Positions 1-12,300 of a DNA stretch of 64,000 nucleotides are shown in pieces. The stretch's first letter is position 1. Every line of letters starts with the position of its first letter. Made by a program: the position numbers and the translations under genes. Below the pieces are notes generated by a model that had not been told where the DNA came from, made no database searches, and saw only the letters and a program-made list of their open reading frames with translations. Origin of the DNA: Lepidurus packardi (taxonomy: Eukaryota; Arthropoda; Branchiopoda; Notostraca; Triopsidae); NCBI GenBank assembly GCA_023053545.1, contig JAKZAN010000001.1, positions 12,168,024 to 12,232,023 of the forward strand, in the 5' to 3' direction.

Positions 1-371
1 TTGCTGGGTAGTTACAATATTATGCTGTACATTAAAGTGGCGGACCCATTTAATAGACAAAATCCCATGTAGTCACACGTTCTTTCATTCATTACACTTT
101 TGATTTACTGTCAGGCTTGTTTAATAAAAAAAAGTTAACAAGATTCTTTGAGAGTTTTAGGGACAACAGTCTAACCTTAACATAGCTTTTTCTGGAATTG
201 TGTGAAGATGCAAGGCAAACTTGAGCTGTGTCGACTAGCAGACCCAGAAAATGCAACAATTGGCACGCCAGCACTTTTGCAACTATAGCACCATAAAAAC
301 AATACGCAAAATCACTTCACAAACTCTGCAAAAAAGCAACTAACAATCATAAAAAAGTTTCCAATCCTATG
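1..371. other. 3' flank of SZT2, no gene seen
   Basis: This is sequence downstream of the SZT2 stop codon. It is AT-rich, with no convincing exon, RNA gene or repeat. I see no AATAAA on the minus strand here, so the SZT2 polyadenylation site may lie further left or use a variant signal. Confidence 0.5.
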
Positions 372-3300
372 CTAACCTAACAATCCCGTCCACATGTGAA
401 AACAACATAAACTCACAAACTCCTCGGCCAGATTTTGTACTACCAGAACTCTGGAATTCGGCGTCCCATCCAATGAAGTAGCTTCGCATTCTGCTGGCAA
501 CGGATTTCGATACAATCCACAAACGTTCTAAAAAAAACAACACACAAATGTTCAAATGTAAAGTTCAAACAAGCTCAAATCAACTTAATGTAATAATAAA
601 TTACAAATAATAATAAGTATAATAAACAAAAATAAATATAACTCTCATCGCGTTCCACTGGATGCACTGGTGCAATATTTTTGGCACTCAATGTAAAGAG
701 TGTGTAAAAAATACACGTTTGACCCACTGAGTGCCAAAAATATTGCACCAGTGCAGCCAGTGGAATGCGCTATTAATAAAAGTCAGCCAAGAGCTTTGCT
801 CACGCTGAAAAAAAAAATAAGAATAAATATAGTAAATAATAAATATAAATTATTCTTATAATAAACTTACGGCTCTTCCCGCGTTCAAATCTACTGATAC
901 CATCATGGCTGAATCTTTGGTTTGGTCGTCCAATAGCACGACGTATTTCACAGTTCCATCGGCCGAAATGAAATGCCGTTGGGTATTCGGGTATTTGGTC
1001 AACAACTTTTGGGCCAACCCTTGGTACCAGTTAAGCGGTTGACACAAAAACGGCGTTAGCACCGGATCGACGGCATCTAAAGGTTCCAATTGGGATAACT
1101 CAAGCAGTTCCTTAAACTCTCCGAACGTCAGCGCCGCATCTTTCCCTTCTCGCAAGAGTTTGCTCGATCGTGGATCTTCCATTTCACGAACTGGAGTAGG
1201 ATTCGACTGTAAACGCTGCCATAGAAAATCCCTTCGACAGTGCACTTGGGCCTTCTGCACTATGGCCCGGATTTGCTGTTCACTCTGGGACGCTTGCTCC
1301 AGTGTAAGCTGCTGCATCAGCTGCTCGTGCGATGAATAGTAGCCCAAATAATTGACAGCTTCTTGCCTAAAATAAATGCAAAAAAATAAAGTAAATTACA
1401 ATATCCCCAGTTAATTTCCAAACAATTTTCAAATAAAAGTTAATTAACCTGATGCCTGGATGGGACTTCAAAGATGAGGAAAGACGAGAAGATCTGGCTA
1501 CGCTTGTGCCCAAGTCTTTTTCGCCAGTACCAGACTCACTTTCCTTCCTATTCGGAACGTCCAGCCCGTTATTAGACAAGGTTAAAGCTTGCAGAGATCC
1601 CTCCAACTCCGTGTTTCCCAAAGTTCCCAAAGACGCCTCTGCTTGGTTCCAGGATTTGCGGAAATCGGCCTTTTTGTCTTTGTCCACATCACTTTCCGAT
1701 TCGGTTTCGCTCTTCGTGATTGGATTCTCGTCAGCCAGCTTGTCCGTCGTAGGAACTTGGGATACCTGCTGGCTAGGGGCAACAAGCACCGTACGAAACT
1801 TGCCAGGCTTTCTCTCATAGTAAAACTTTGGAAAAACCTCCCTGGAAATACGAATTTCGTTAATTTCTTTGATTTTAGATAATTTTAGTAATATTTTCGG
1901 TGTAAGCAACGTCAAATCGTACCTCCGAGATACTAAGACGACGTAGAACCGCAAATACAGTATATTTTGCTCTGGAGGGGCGCACTGTGTGTCGTGTGCG
2001 ACAATCAAGCTGACGTCAAACTCATCGTACTGTTGCGTGTCGTTGTAATCCCGAAATTTTACACGATGGGGCCATTGCTTGACTAGCACATATTCGTTGT
2101 CCTTGTCGTCATCTTCGAGAGTCGGCACCATCCTCAGCACACGGAGATTGTACAACTTTTCGTGGCTCAGAAGGTAGTTGTAAAGCTGGTATGCAGACGT
2201 ATTGTTGTCTTCAATGGCGATAGAACCTAGAAAAAATCGCATAAAATACATTTTAATTACTTTCCTATACGTTTTAAGTCTTTTATTTTAGAAGGGGGGG
2301 GGGGGGGGGGGGGGCTCTTACCGCAATAAACCTGGTTACGGGCAAAGTTGGGTCCTTTTGAGTAGTATTTCGTGAAATCATCCAAGAAGCTCACCAAATG
2401 GAAGCCGTTCTTAAAAAGCGACTGCCTTCCCGATACGTGGCCATGCAGAGAACGCAAATGAAAGTCGTAGGTGAACGAATGGAGATGTAAAAGCGTTTTG
2501 GTGCGATCGCATTCATCTAAGAAACTTAAGGTAAACTAAGAAAAAGTGTTATTACTATATCGAAACACAATTTTACGGACGAAGGTAAACAAACTTGTGT
2601 TTCAGGTTGTTGTTTCGGTTGCAAACGCGCCAATTCAAGGATGTGCAACTTGGTGAAGAAGAAGGGTTCTCGAATCCCCACTTCGCATACCAAAATGCCA
2701 CCAAGTGGCGATCGCTGGAAGAAATAGGTGCATTCTTCGCCTTTGGTCAGTGGCCAGCCTCCTAAGCTGTTATTGACAGCCGTCGTGCGGGCAGGTAACT
2801 TCACTCGTCGCGATTTCTCTTCCGTTTCAGCTCTCTGTTGCTTGAGAACGCTTTTGGGTCTAAAGTTAAATAGGAAAGAATGAATATAATTGTTTGTTTA
2901 GGGATATTTTTCCCATTTTTCTTCGTATTTACCCTCGCTTTGCAGCAGGTTTGAGCTCAAGGCGAGCAAAGCCCAGCCAGTTCAAGTACTGGAAAAACTC
3001 TTGCAAGTACGCAGTGCATAGTGTTTGATGCCATTTGTCATCTGTCGCTCGACGTAAGCGTGGAGGAGAAGGCTGTGGAGATGTACTCGATTTGCTGCCT
3101 TTGACTTCCGTGAAACTGTTTGTCGAATTCTCGGAATTGTGTCTTGATCTCTAAAAAAAAGACAAGAATGAAATATAGCTTTTCCGTTAAGGTTTACTTT
3201 AAATTATTACTGTATGTTCGCCACGAATATCGCTACCATATACTGCCAAACTTGGATCACGAGTACGTGCAACTTGGAATCGCCACCTGGAATACACATA

Positions 3301-6300
3301 TAATTTAATAGATTCAAAATTGACTCGTCTAATTCCCTCATTAAAAAAATCACTAATTTTCAAAGAGCAATAGCCAACGGAAATTCAATGTTGTCTTACA
3401 AAACGAAGCACAAAATCTAGTTTCCAGTAATACGCTTCTTGCCATCGTATAATTAAGTAGTAATTGAGCTTTTAAAGAAAATTTAAAAACTAGGGTCAAG
3501 TGGCTTTCAAATCACGAATGTAACGGTTTCCACTGTACTGTGTCCAATAACTTCGCTTACTGTGCTATGGAAACAACCATAACCATGGTAACACTTCGTT
3601 TACTTGATGTGTTTACGTTGTGAGGGCACAACTAAAAGCGGCATCGTAATTATACATGAACTGATGTTTCAGAAACAACTTGGAACTAATTGAAAGTAAC
3701 CTGAAGGTTCGTCACTTCATGAATAATCTCAACAAGTGATTATGGTGGCTGTTGCTCTTTACGTAATATTGCGTTACTAATAATAAAAAAAAAGTTTGAC
3801 CTCGGAAGAAATAGTAGAGGAGTGAAACAGTAATGGATCATACGAGCTGCTTGGCGGAATAAAACCAGCACATCTTCAGTGACGGGATGATTGGAACCTC
3901 CTCCTCTGGTTTGTGTTTGCCACATGAGGTATAACTTGTGATTAACATCTAATTAAAAAGGAATACAAATTATTAAAATTAAAAAATACATAGAAATTTC
4001 ATAAGACAACCAAGAAAGAAAATACTAATAATGATTGAAAAAACTCTAAAAAAAAAAGCCAAAAAGAATTTCCCGTACCGGGAATCGAACCCGAGCCTCC
4101 TGGGTGAAAGCCAGGTATCCTAGCCACTAGACCATACGGGACATGAAAAACCATGCTTACTGGCACAAACTGAACGAAAGGGTTACCTTTTTTATCTTGG
4201 TTTTTGACTTCAATCAACTGCTGACCGTGTCTCACTATGGGATCCGCATTCGCTTCATAAGCGCACTGGTGTAAAGGCTTGGAGGGCCGTTTATCTCTAA
4301 AAAGGTCCAAATAAGGCGGGTTTTGTGCGGCTGAACGTCTCGTGACCCCTCCTGTAACCGACGACGTCGAAGTATGTTCCCGCGGTGGAGCTTGGCAATG
4401 AATCAGTGATTCCATCTCCACATTACTTTGCAGATAGCGGTTTCCTTTCTGTCAACCAGCATAATAAATACACAAATCAACCACAGTCCCCTTCAATACG
4501 AATAAATTTGTTAATATAACCAACTAAACGTACCAATGGCTCGTGGTTGACGGGTCTTTTGCTGCAAGCTTGGTTATGGAACAACCCCATTTTTTGTGTC
4601 AAAGCGCCCGTTAGTAACGCCCATCTTGCGTTATGCCATTGGGCCAATTCCATGGTTTGGCTCATTAAGGATTCTTGACTATCCTTCGACCAATTATAGG
4701 TCCAAACCGAAACCTGCAAAACAAAAATGAATTGGAACAAATGAATTTACTATTATTTAATACAGTTTTTTATATGAATCCATAATAACTTACTTTTCCT
4801 AACTAAAATTGTGTATAACTACTAAACTAATATCTAATTATATGCTATGCATGTATAAATTACTAAGAATATAAGTAATTATTGCTTATGGTTACTTTTC
4901 TAATTAAATTAAATTCGTGTGTAAATTACCAGCTTAATCAGTACTATCATTATAAGTTATTTCATAATAAACATTACATTTCTGAATAAAATACTGATTT
5001 AATTTGTATAATTTATACAACAAGTATATTCATTTACTTTTTTGTTGGCTAATTCGGCCCAGAGTAATCTTTGCCGGGGGATATAAACGAGTCCATTGCC
5101 TTCGGGCAGTGACAAATCTACCGAAAGATTCGCAGTGGCGTACAAAGAAGTGGGCGTGCCCGGTGGGATGGTAGACGCCGTGGACGGAGCTGTGCTGCTT
5201 TCCTTTTCGTGGGTTTTGGCAGCACTCGAATAGGGCAAAAACCGCTGATAGCTTTTCTGAACTACAGATAAAAAAGTTAAAAAAAATAGTAATTTAAAAA
5301 AAAAAAATTCGGACGCTTTCCCTGTCCAATTTACTTTTCATCGCAATATTATCTAATACAGCGTCTTCTTTGGAGCTCTCCTTCCATTGCGTAAAGTTCC
5401 GTCCAATAATGATGTACGAGACCGAAGAACGCACGCCCACACTTAAAGGCGTAGGGAGTACAGGACACGGAATGTAAGCTGCTAATGAATCCTGAGGATT
5501 CGTGCACACAAAGACGCGTGGTTTCGTATCATGATCCAACGTTGAGACCACTTTCTGGAAGGCTTTAATTACCAACGGTGCAGTTAACCTTCGAAATGAA
5601 TGAAAAATCATCAAATTTCCCAAAGGAGTTAATTTTTTGGTGAAAACGAAAAATTTCAACTAAGGCAACGCGACACAGGGACGACACGACTGAAGGACTC
5701 TGTGTACCCGTCACAAGGACGCCGGGTCCCGACAGAAGGACGCCAGGTCCATAATCTTTTAAGAGACCACAAGAATTTCGAATTAAAAAAATCTTGGTTA
5801 TGCGCCAACGAGATTAGAAAGTGCTTAAGCAGCACTTAAAAATACGTTATAAGGTTAGATTAGGTTAGTCGTCTTCGGTCGGGGCCCGGCGTCCTTGTTT
5901 CGGGTACACGAAGTTCTTTTGTCGAGTCGTATCTGTGTCTACTTCTATCAACTTACTCGTCAACCAAACCTACACTGTGTTCCCTCACAGCGGGTACGCC
6001 ATGCTTTAAACCATGTTCCATCCAATCTTTCATGACGGATTTGTAAACCTCGCTCAAGGTACCTTGGTCGCCAGTCTCCCATTTCTCTAACGGCGCACTA
6101 ACATTCGTCCCCACTGTCGTAGAAGGGGACGGACTCGACATTATCGTGCCAATTGACGTATTTGTCGTTTCGGCCGTGAAGGATGACGACCTTTCGGAAC
6201 TCTTGTCCAAATCAGACGGAGAAGGTGGTGCTCCCTAAAATAACAATAAAAATACACGTTTTCTACCGGATTATTTTTTTTCGAATGAACACGACCAAAC

Positions 6301-9300
6301 CAAACCACGAAACAGGAAAAAAGCGTTAAAGCAATTGTGCAGCCCCTAAACCTTTCCAATTTCCATCCACCCAAAAACTCCCGTGTATTCAGAAAGGAAA
6401 GTGTTAGTTTTACCGTCCTAGACTCGTAAGAAGTACTGAAAGAGGGAGAGAGGATAGAAAAACGTCTGAGAATTTTCCATTTGAGAACTAAATTGGGATC
6501 CGACGAAGAATTGACTGTTGCCTAGTTTCAAATGAACCATCAGATACAATACCGAGGCTAAAAATTGGGGTTAAAACGACAAGCTTGTGGCATTACGCAA
6601 AATCAAACGTAAGTTACCTGTCGCAAACCTAGCGGAGACGATGGATAGTCTTTCGGTTGAGTGGCGCTGACGTGCCTTTGCTTCGTGTGGCCCGGCAATT
6701 CTTCACTGACGCTAGCGGTGATACGAGGCGGCAAACCGCCAAAGGAAACCGATCTCGAGCGCAAATCTGGCACTACTTCCTCCATGACAGCTGAAAAATA
6801 GAAACTTTTTCGTTTAATATAGTAAACACTTTATTTTGTTATTAATATGATTATAATTACAATAGTAATAGTAACTTAATTGCTAATATTAGTAATTTGA
6901 TTACTGGTAGTAATTTTACTAAAATTAGTAGTAATTCGATAAGTTTTACTATTAAATTGATTATTAGTAGTAGTAATTCGATTGTTATTAGTAGTAACTT
7001 GGTTACTATTATTCTAGCTACTTAAAATTTAACTTTTTAATACGCAAATCATCAAATGCATTACGTGGGACAGAGGTTGAGAATTCAGAATATTGCAGAC
7101 TCTCAGGGCAAGGAGGATCGCATAAAGCTGCAGGTAAGAGGCGATATTCCGTGACAACGTCCCATAAGGCATGGACAATGGCGGCTTCTAGTTTCTCCGT
7201 CAAAGCTTCTAGATTGACCAACCCACGCTCCCACATTCTGAATTCAATGAGAGCTACGGGGCCAGGACTCTTGCTCTTACTGCTACTCGTCTTGCCGGTG
7301 TAGACACTTGTGGATGTGAGTTGCATGCATTCAAACTTGGAAAGCGGATCCCGAGCAGATCTTTCATTAGGACGTGGGCAGTGGACGTGTCTGACCGGCA
7401 GACCTAGACCGTCTACCAAAGCTAGCGCGATGCAAGCAATGCCGTGATGGGCCACGCCAGTCACTTGCGCACAGTTGTAGAAAAAGACGTCCGATTCCGG
7501 AACGGGTATGGCAGAGTAATCCTGGAAGTGATGATCTGGCATATGGTCCATGTACTTTGGCACGTGGACGAACTGAAGCAAGTTTTGGCGCAGATAGTAC
7601 GTAAGGGCTTGTAAGTAAGGCAGGGCTGATGCTTGCACAGTAAACTAGCCATAAAATACAATAATACTGCTGTGATTTCTAGTCATAGTAGTAGTTTTAA
7701 TGTTATTAATTACTTTAACCACTGTTTTCGGAGGCTCGTAGGGTTTCTGGATGAAATGGACGTCTTCGGGTGTCAACTTGCAAACTGGGTTGCGGTTTAA
7801 CAACGCGCAAAGCATTTCCAAGACGGCATCGTCCAATTTGTTCTTCAAAACTCGCATGAGCTGCACTTTAATAGCAGGGCCTAGTGAAAGGAAAACAATC
7901 CTAAGATTCCCATCAATTGAAAAAAAAATAAACCGTACCTGGTTGACTGACGCCATGGACTTTGAGTACTATGCAATCGTCGCGTCGTACTTGCCTGCAA
8001 CTCAAAGCCAAGCTTACCGTCTCTCCTCCTAAGCTCTCTCGTTCCCCAAAACTCCCAGTTCGAGTACGTCGATCCTAACAAAGAGCACAACTTATCTAAA
8101 ACTGATTTTTGAAACAAAATTTAAGTCTCTGTATAGCAAAATTGCGAAATCAGAGACTGTCATGCCCCAGACGTTATTTTCGTGCGGTTTTTAAGAAAAC
8201 TTTTCATGAAAATTGATACCGTACAGGGTTATAAGGTTATCTTGCTTGTCGTATAATGCGCAGAAGCAATGCGCGTTCATAGACACCCATGCAAAGCACT
8301 GCGCGCCACCTTATGATAGCTTGCGTAACAAGCTAAGCCTATACGATACGGTATCCTTAAAGGGGAAAACGCTTTTTACCTCGTCTTCAGCTTGGAAATA
8401 CGAGGAAAATCTACGCGTTGACTCTAATACGCTCATGACCGGGCCATCGATATCGTCAATGTTAAGCTTCCCCAAGGAAAATGATAAGGACGTGCAATCG
8501 CTGAATTCTTCCGGATGTCCCATGCACGCTCCTTCGTACAACCTATACAATTCCGTCAAACTTTCCACAATTCAGCATAAAGAAAACAAAATCACCGAAT
8601 ATAGTAAACGTTGCCCGTTTCTTCTTGGTACACGAACATGTTGGTTCGGTTCCCAACTTCGAAGGCGTTCAACGCCCCTTTCAGGACAATAACTCCGCGA
8701 GAAGTGTTAGTCTTGCCCGGTCCTGTTTTCAAGCGCGGGTGCAAAGGGAAATGCATTTCCCAGACCACAGGACAGGACAAAGCTCCTGGTCTCAGTTTGA
8801 GCGTCGCTTCCAAGTAGCCCCGAGAAGAGGCTTCGTCGTCATGCGACTGATTATGCGAATTCGAGGGCAAAGGCACCGCGGCAGAGGAATGCGACTCTGA
8901 ACCCCACAAATCATCCCGAGATTCTGGTTCGAGTAACTGGTCGCATAGTCGCGTGTTATTCAACTCTTGCAGCATCATGCGTTGGTTCACCAGCTTCCGC
9001 AGGCCACGTACATTGGAGAGAAGTGTGTCGTGCGTTTGCTTCCAATGAAGCAACTCGCTTTGCTTCGCAACAGATAATCTTATGATATACAAAAATTACT
9101 TGAATTTCAGAAAAAAAGAACTCTTAATAAACACATTCCCAATGTGAAAAAGAGAAGAGGGAGAGACTTACCGACAATGGAAGAAGGAAGAGACTGCATA
9201 CGGCGTCACTTTGATAATGAGCCAAAATGGCGGCATGGAAGGACGACACTGATCCAAATCTGACAACCAGTCCCCGTCTTCTTCGGAATCTGAACTTCCT

Positions 9301-12300
9301 CCATCGTACCCTAATACAACATTAATTATCGACTGTGTAGTTTTGTATTTTTTTTTTTTTTTTTAAATCTGCAGTTCATTTGTATCTAATTCATGCTTAA
9401 TTATTATTTGTATTTACGTAATAACTAATTGGCAATTATGTGTACGCATCTGTAAAGTTTTCATTAAAACTTTCCTTTAGTTTGTCAGATTTAAATTAGT
9501 TTGACTTAACTTTCTAACTCATTTGTAGCAATATTCAAGTAACTTTTAATAAACTATAAATCGTATTTAGCTAGTACACATCGTGTTAATGCTCCCGTAT
9601 ACCTTGGCTTATTCATGCAAAACAGTAAAAGATGGCACTGATGTTTGTTATTGTTTTTGCCAAAGCCTTGCGTAAGAAAGTTAACTAAAAAATAGATAGC
9701 AATTGCCTGTAAAGAAGTTTCTACGCTTGTTTTGTTTCTGGAAAGGACAACTTGACACCACAACTTGATGTAGGAGCACAATAGCCCAAATGAAGTCGTC
9801 GAACTTTCCAAGCAAGATTTCTCGAAATCAGCTTGTCAGTTTTGAAAGCAATCTAAAAACAAATTTTCTTTTCTCAGCAGCTAGCGCACAATCAAAGGAC
9901 ATATTTGTAGGCAACGTATTTCTCATAGTTGCAAACTTCATTTGCACATGGCTAATTTATTACGCATCGGAAAAAAATTTGCATTTGCTATTCACTACCT
10001 GTTAGCAAACTTAACATTACTGTCAAAGAGTTTTTTCATAAAATGTGCTGGTTTTCTAAAAAAATTCTTCCCCAAATTTCCTATGCTAACCGCCTATACC
10101 GAGCTAAGGTATACGGGAGCCGTAACTTCAACCGTTTTTCATTGTATTTACCATCTTCCGTGTTGCGTAGACTACTCACAACGCTGGAACCATCACTCGT
10201 CTCTCTACCGGGCGTTGAAGTGGTACCGGACGCACAGCGTTTCTTGGTGGAGTGCGAGCTTCGGCGCCTTTCTTTACTCGGCTCTTTCAAGGTGGAAATG
10301 GAACGCGTGTCTTCATCTTCAGAAGGCTTGTCTTCCGTTTCCTCGACGCGTAAAGTATCCGTGGAGGTTTCCATTGACAGCGACTGAGATTCTGACCATT
10401 CCGGGCTTTCAACGGCATTGGCTTCAAGCTTGGAAACCGACTCGGCCAAACTGGTCTCCACGGCGGTCTGAACTTCATTCTCCGAGCTGGTGCTGCTAAA
10501 CTGCTTCAAGATACCCCGCATATGAGGCCAGGGTTTCTTACCAAGCGGTGGTACCAACGAACTATGACTCTGCTGCTTCCCCATGTCTAACTTGTTCTTC
10601 ACCAAATAGTAATAACTCCCTTCAGCTCTCAAGTGATAGCCTTCCACTGTCACTTTTCCAAATTCCTACTCGAAAAATTCCCATAAAAACACTTCAAATA
10701 TCTTTTGGCAGGAATTTTTCAATTGATCTTTTACCGTCAAGAAATGCTGGAAGCTCGGTTCAGGCGCCAAGACAAACTGTAAAGGAACGTTGACTTTTCT
10801 GCACGACGCGCGTTGGATGCTCGAGTTCTGGACGTGCGTAGAAACCGTTTCTAGTGTGGCTTCCGTAATCGGGAAAGAATCGAGCAAAAAGGCAACAATT
10901 TCATCTTGCAGCATCCATTGAATCTCTTCCACCACTTTTTTAACAGCTTTCCGTTGAGCTTCGGGTAAGTGTCTTAAGCGGATACTGCCATTTTCGGCTT
11001 CCTCGCTAGGAAGAAACAGAAAATAACCGTTAAAGGCGTACATATGTGTTTCATATAAATACTACATATTTTTTTATAATATATGTACATTTAAATCATA
11101 CTATATGATATATAGACGTTTGTAATCTAGGTCATTCCACGAAAGACGAACTTTTGCTTAAACTTTTGTGAAGATTTCAAAAGTTTCATTGTGACGTCAC
11201 AAATATATCACCACACGGCTTACGGCCCTTGTTACCATGGTAACCATTATCATTACTGGCACTTTTACGCGTAGACAAAGCTTTAGGGACCATGGTACCT
11301 GATACACTTGTGACGCCATTGAAATCACGCGTTACTACTTTCTGAATTTCTTTCAATAATAGTTCAATTACTACTTGAGTTTACTACAACTCATTCACTA
11401 GCATAACTACTGACTTACTGCAATTACTACAATCACTTGAAAGATGAATATAGATATATAACACTAGAGATGCGTAAAACAGTAGACAAAGCTTCAGAAG
11501 CTTCAGGGACCGTGGTATCTGATACATTTGGGAAGTAATTCAAATCACGAGTTACTACTTTATGAACTTCTTTCTAATATCTCAATTACTACTTATATTT
11601 ACTGCTACTCAATTATTAGCTCAATTACTGACTTACTGCAGTTACTATAATACTAGACGGACGAATATAATTAGATAATACTAGAAATTAAAGCATTTTC
11701 TTCCTTTGTTCACATTTCTAACTCATTTTTGGTGGCTATTCGCCACTTAAAGCTCGTCGCAAAGGAAAGAAGAGATACGTGGAATTTGATACTGAAAGGG
11801 CATACTCTTCGCTCAGGGATATTTCTTCGTCGCTCAATTCGGGTGAGACGACCAAAACGGCATCTTGTGGGCCTGACGAACTGCTGCAGAAGGACGTTGT
11901 CCGCAAATTGGGTGCCGCAGTGTTTCCGTCGAAGTTCATCCGAGCGAAAGGCATCTCTGCGCGGTACGTCAAGCATAGAAAGTCTAATGTGACACGTAGC
12001 TCGGACAAATCCAGCACCGCTTGCGTCGAAGGCAGGCAGCTGATCAAATCGCCAATACAGGTGGGCAAGGCACTAATGGAGCGGAAACCATGCGAGCCAC
12101 GGTTTTTGATCGTGGCGGTCAAATGTAGAAACAAAGGCGACAGACTGGGTTCTTCGGTTTCGCTCTCTGCTTCAGTTTCTTCTTCGTCTTCCTCCTCCTC
12201 TTCTTCCACGGCTTCCACTTCACTTTCCGATTCCACAGCCGAAGTGCAGGACATGCGTGGAACCGTTTTTGAGCTTTGTCTACGCATAACTCTATAGCCT

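Noticed and set aside
8345..8380. The MITE end at 8354 seemed to supply the SZT2 5' splice site (GATACC|GTATCG).
   Set aside because: A stronger in-phase donor, GAG|GTAAAA, lies upstream at 8380/8379 and joins cleanly to GATCGACGTACTCG, so the element is simply intronic.
10654..10740. In-frame TAG at 10666-10668 in an SZT2 exon, suggesting a pseudogene or readthrough.
   Set aside because: A 69-nt intron (GTAAAAGATC ... TTCGAGTAG) removes it, and the joined protein aligns in length with vertebrate SZT2.
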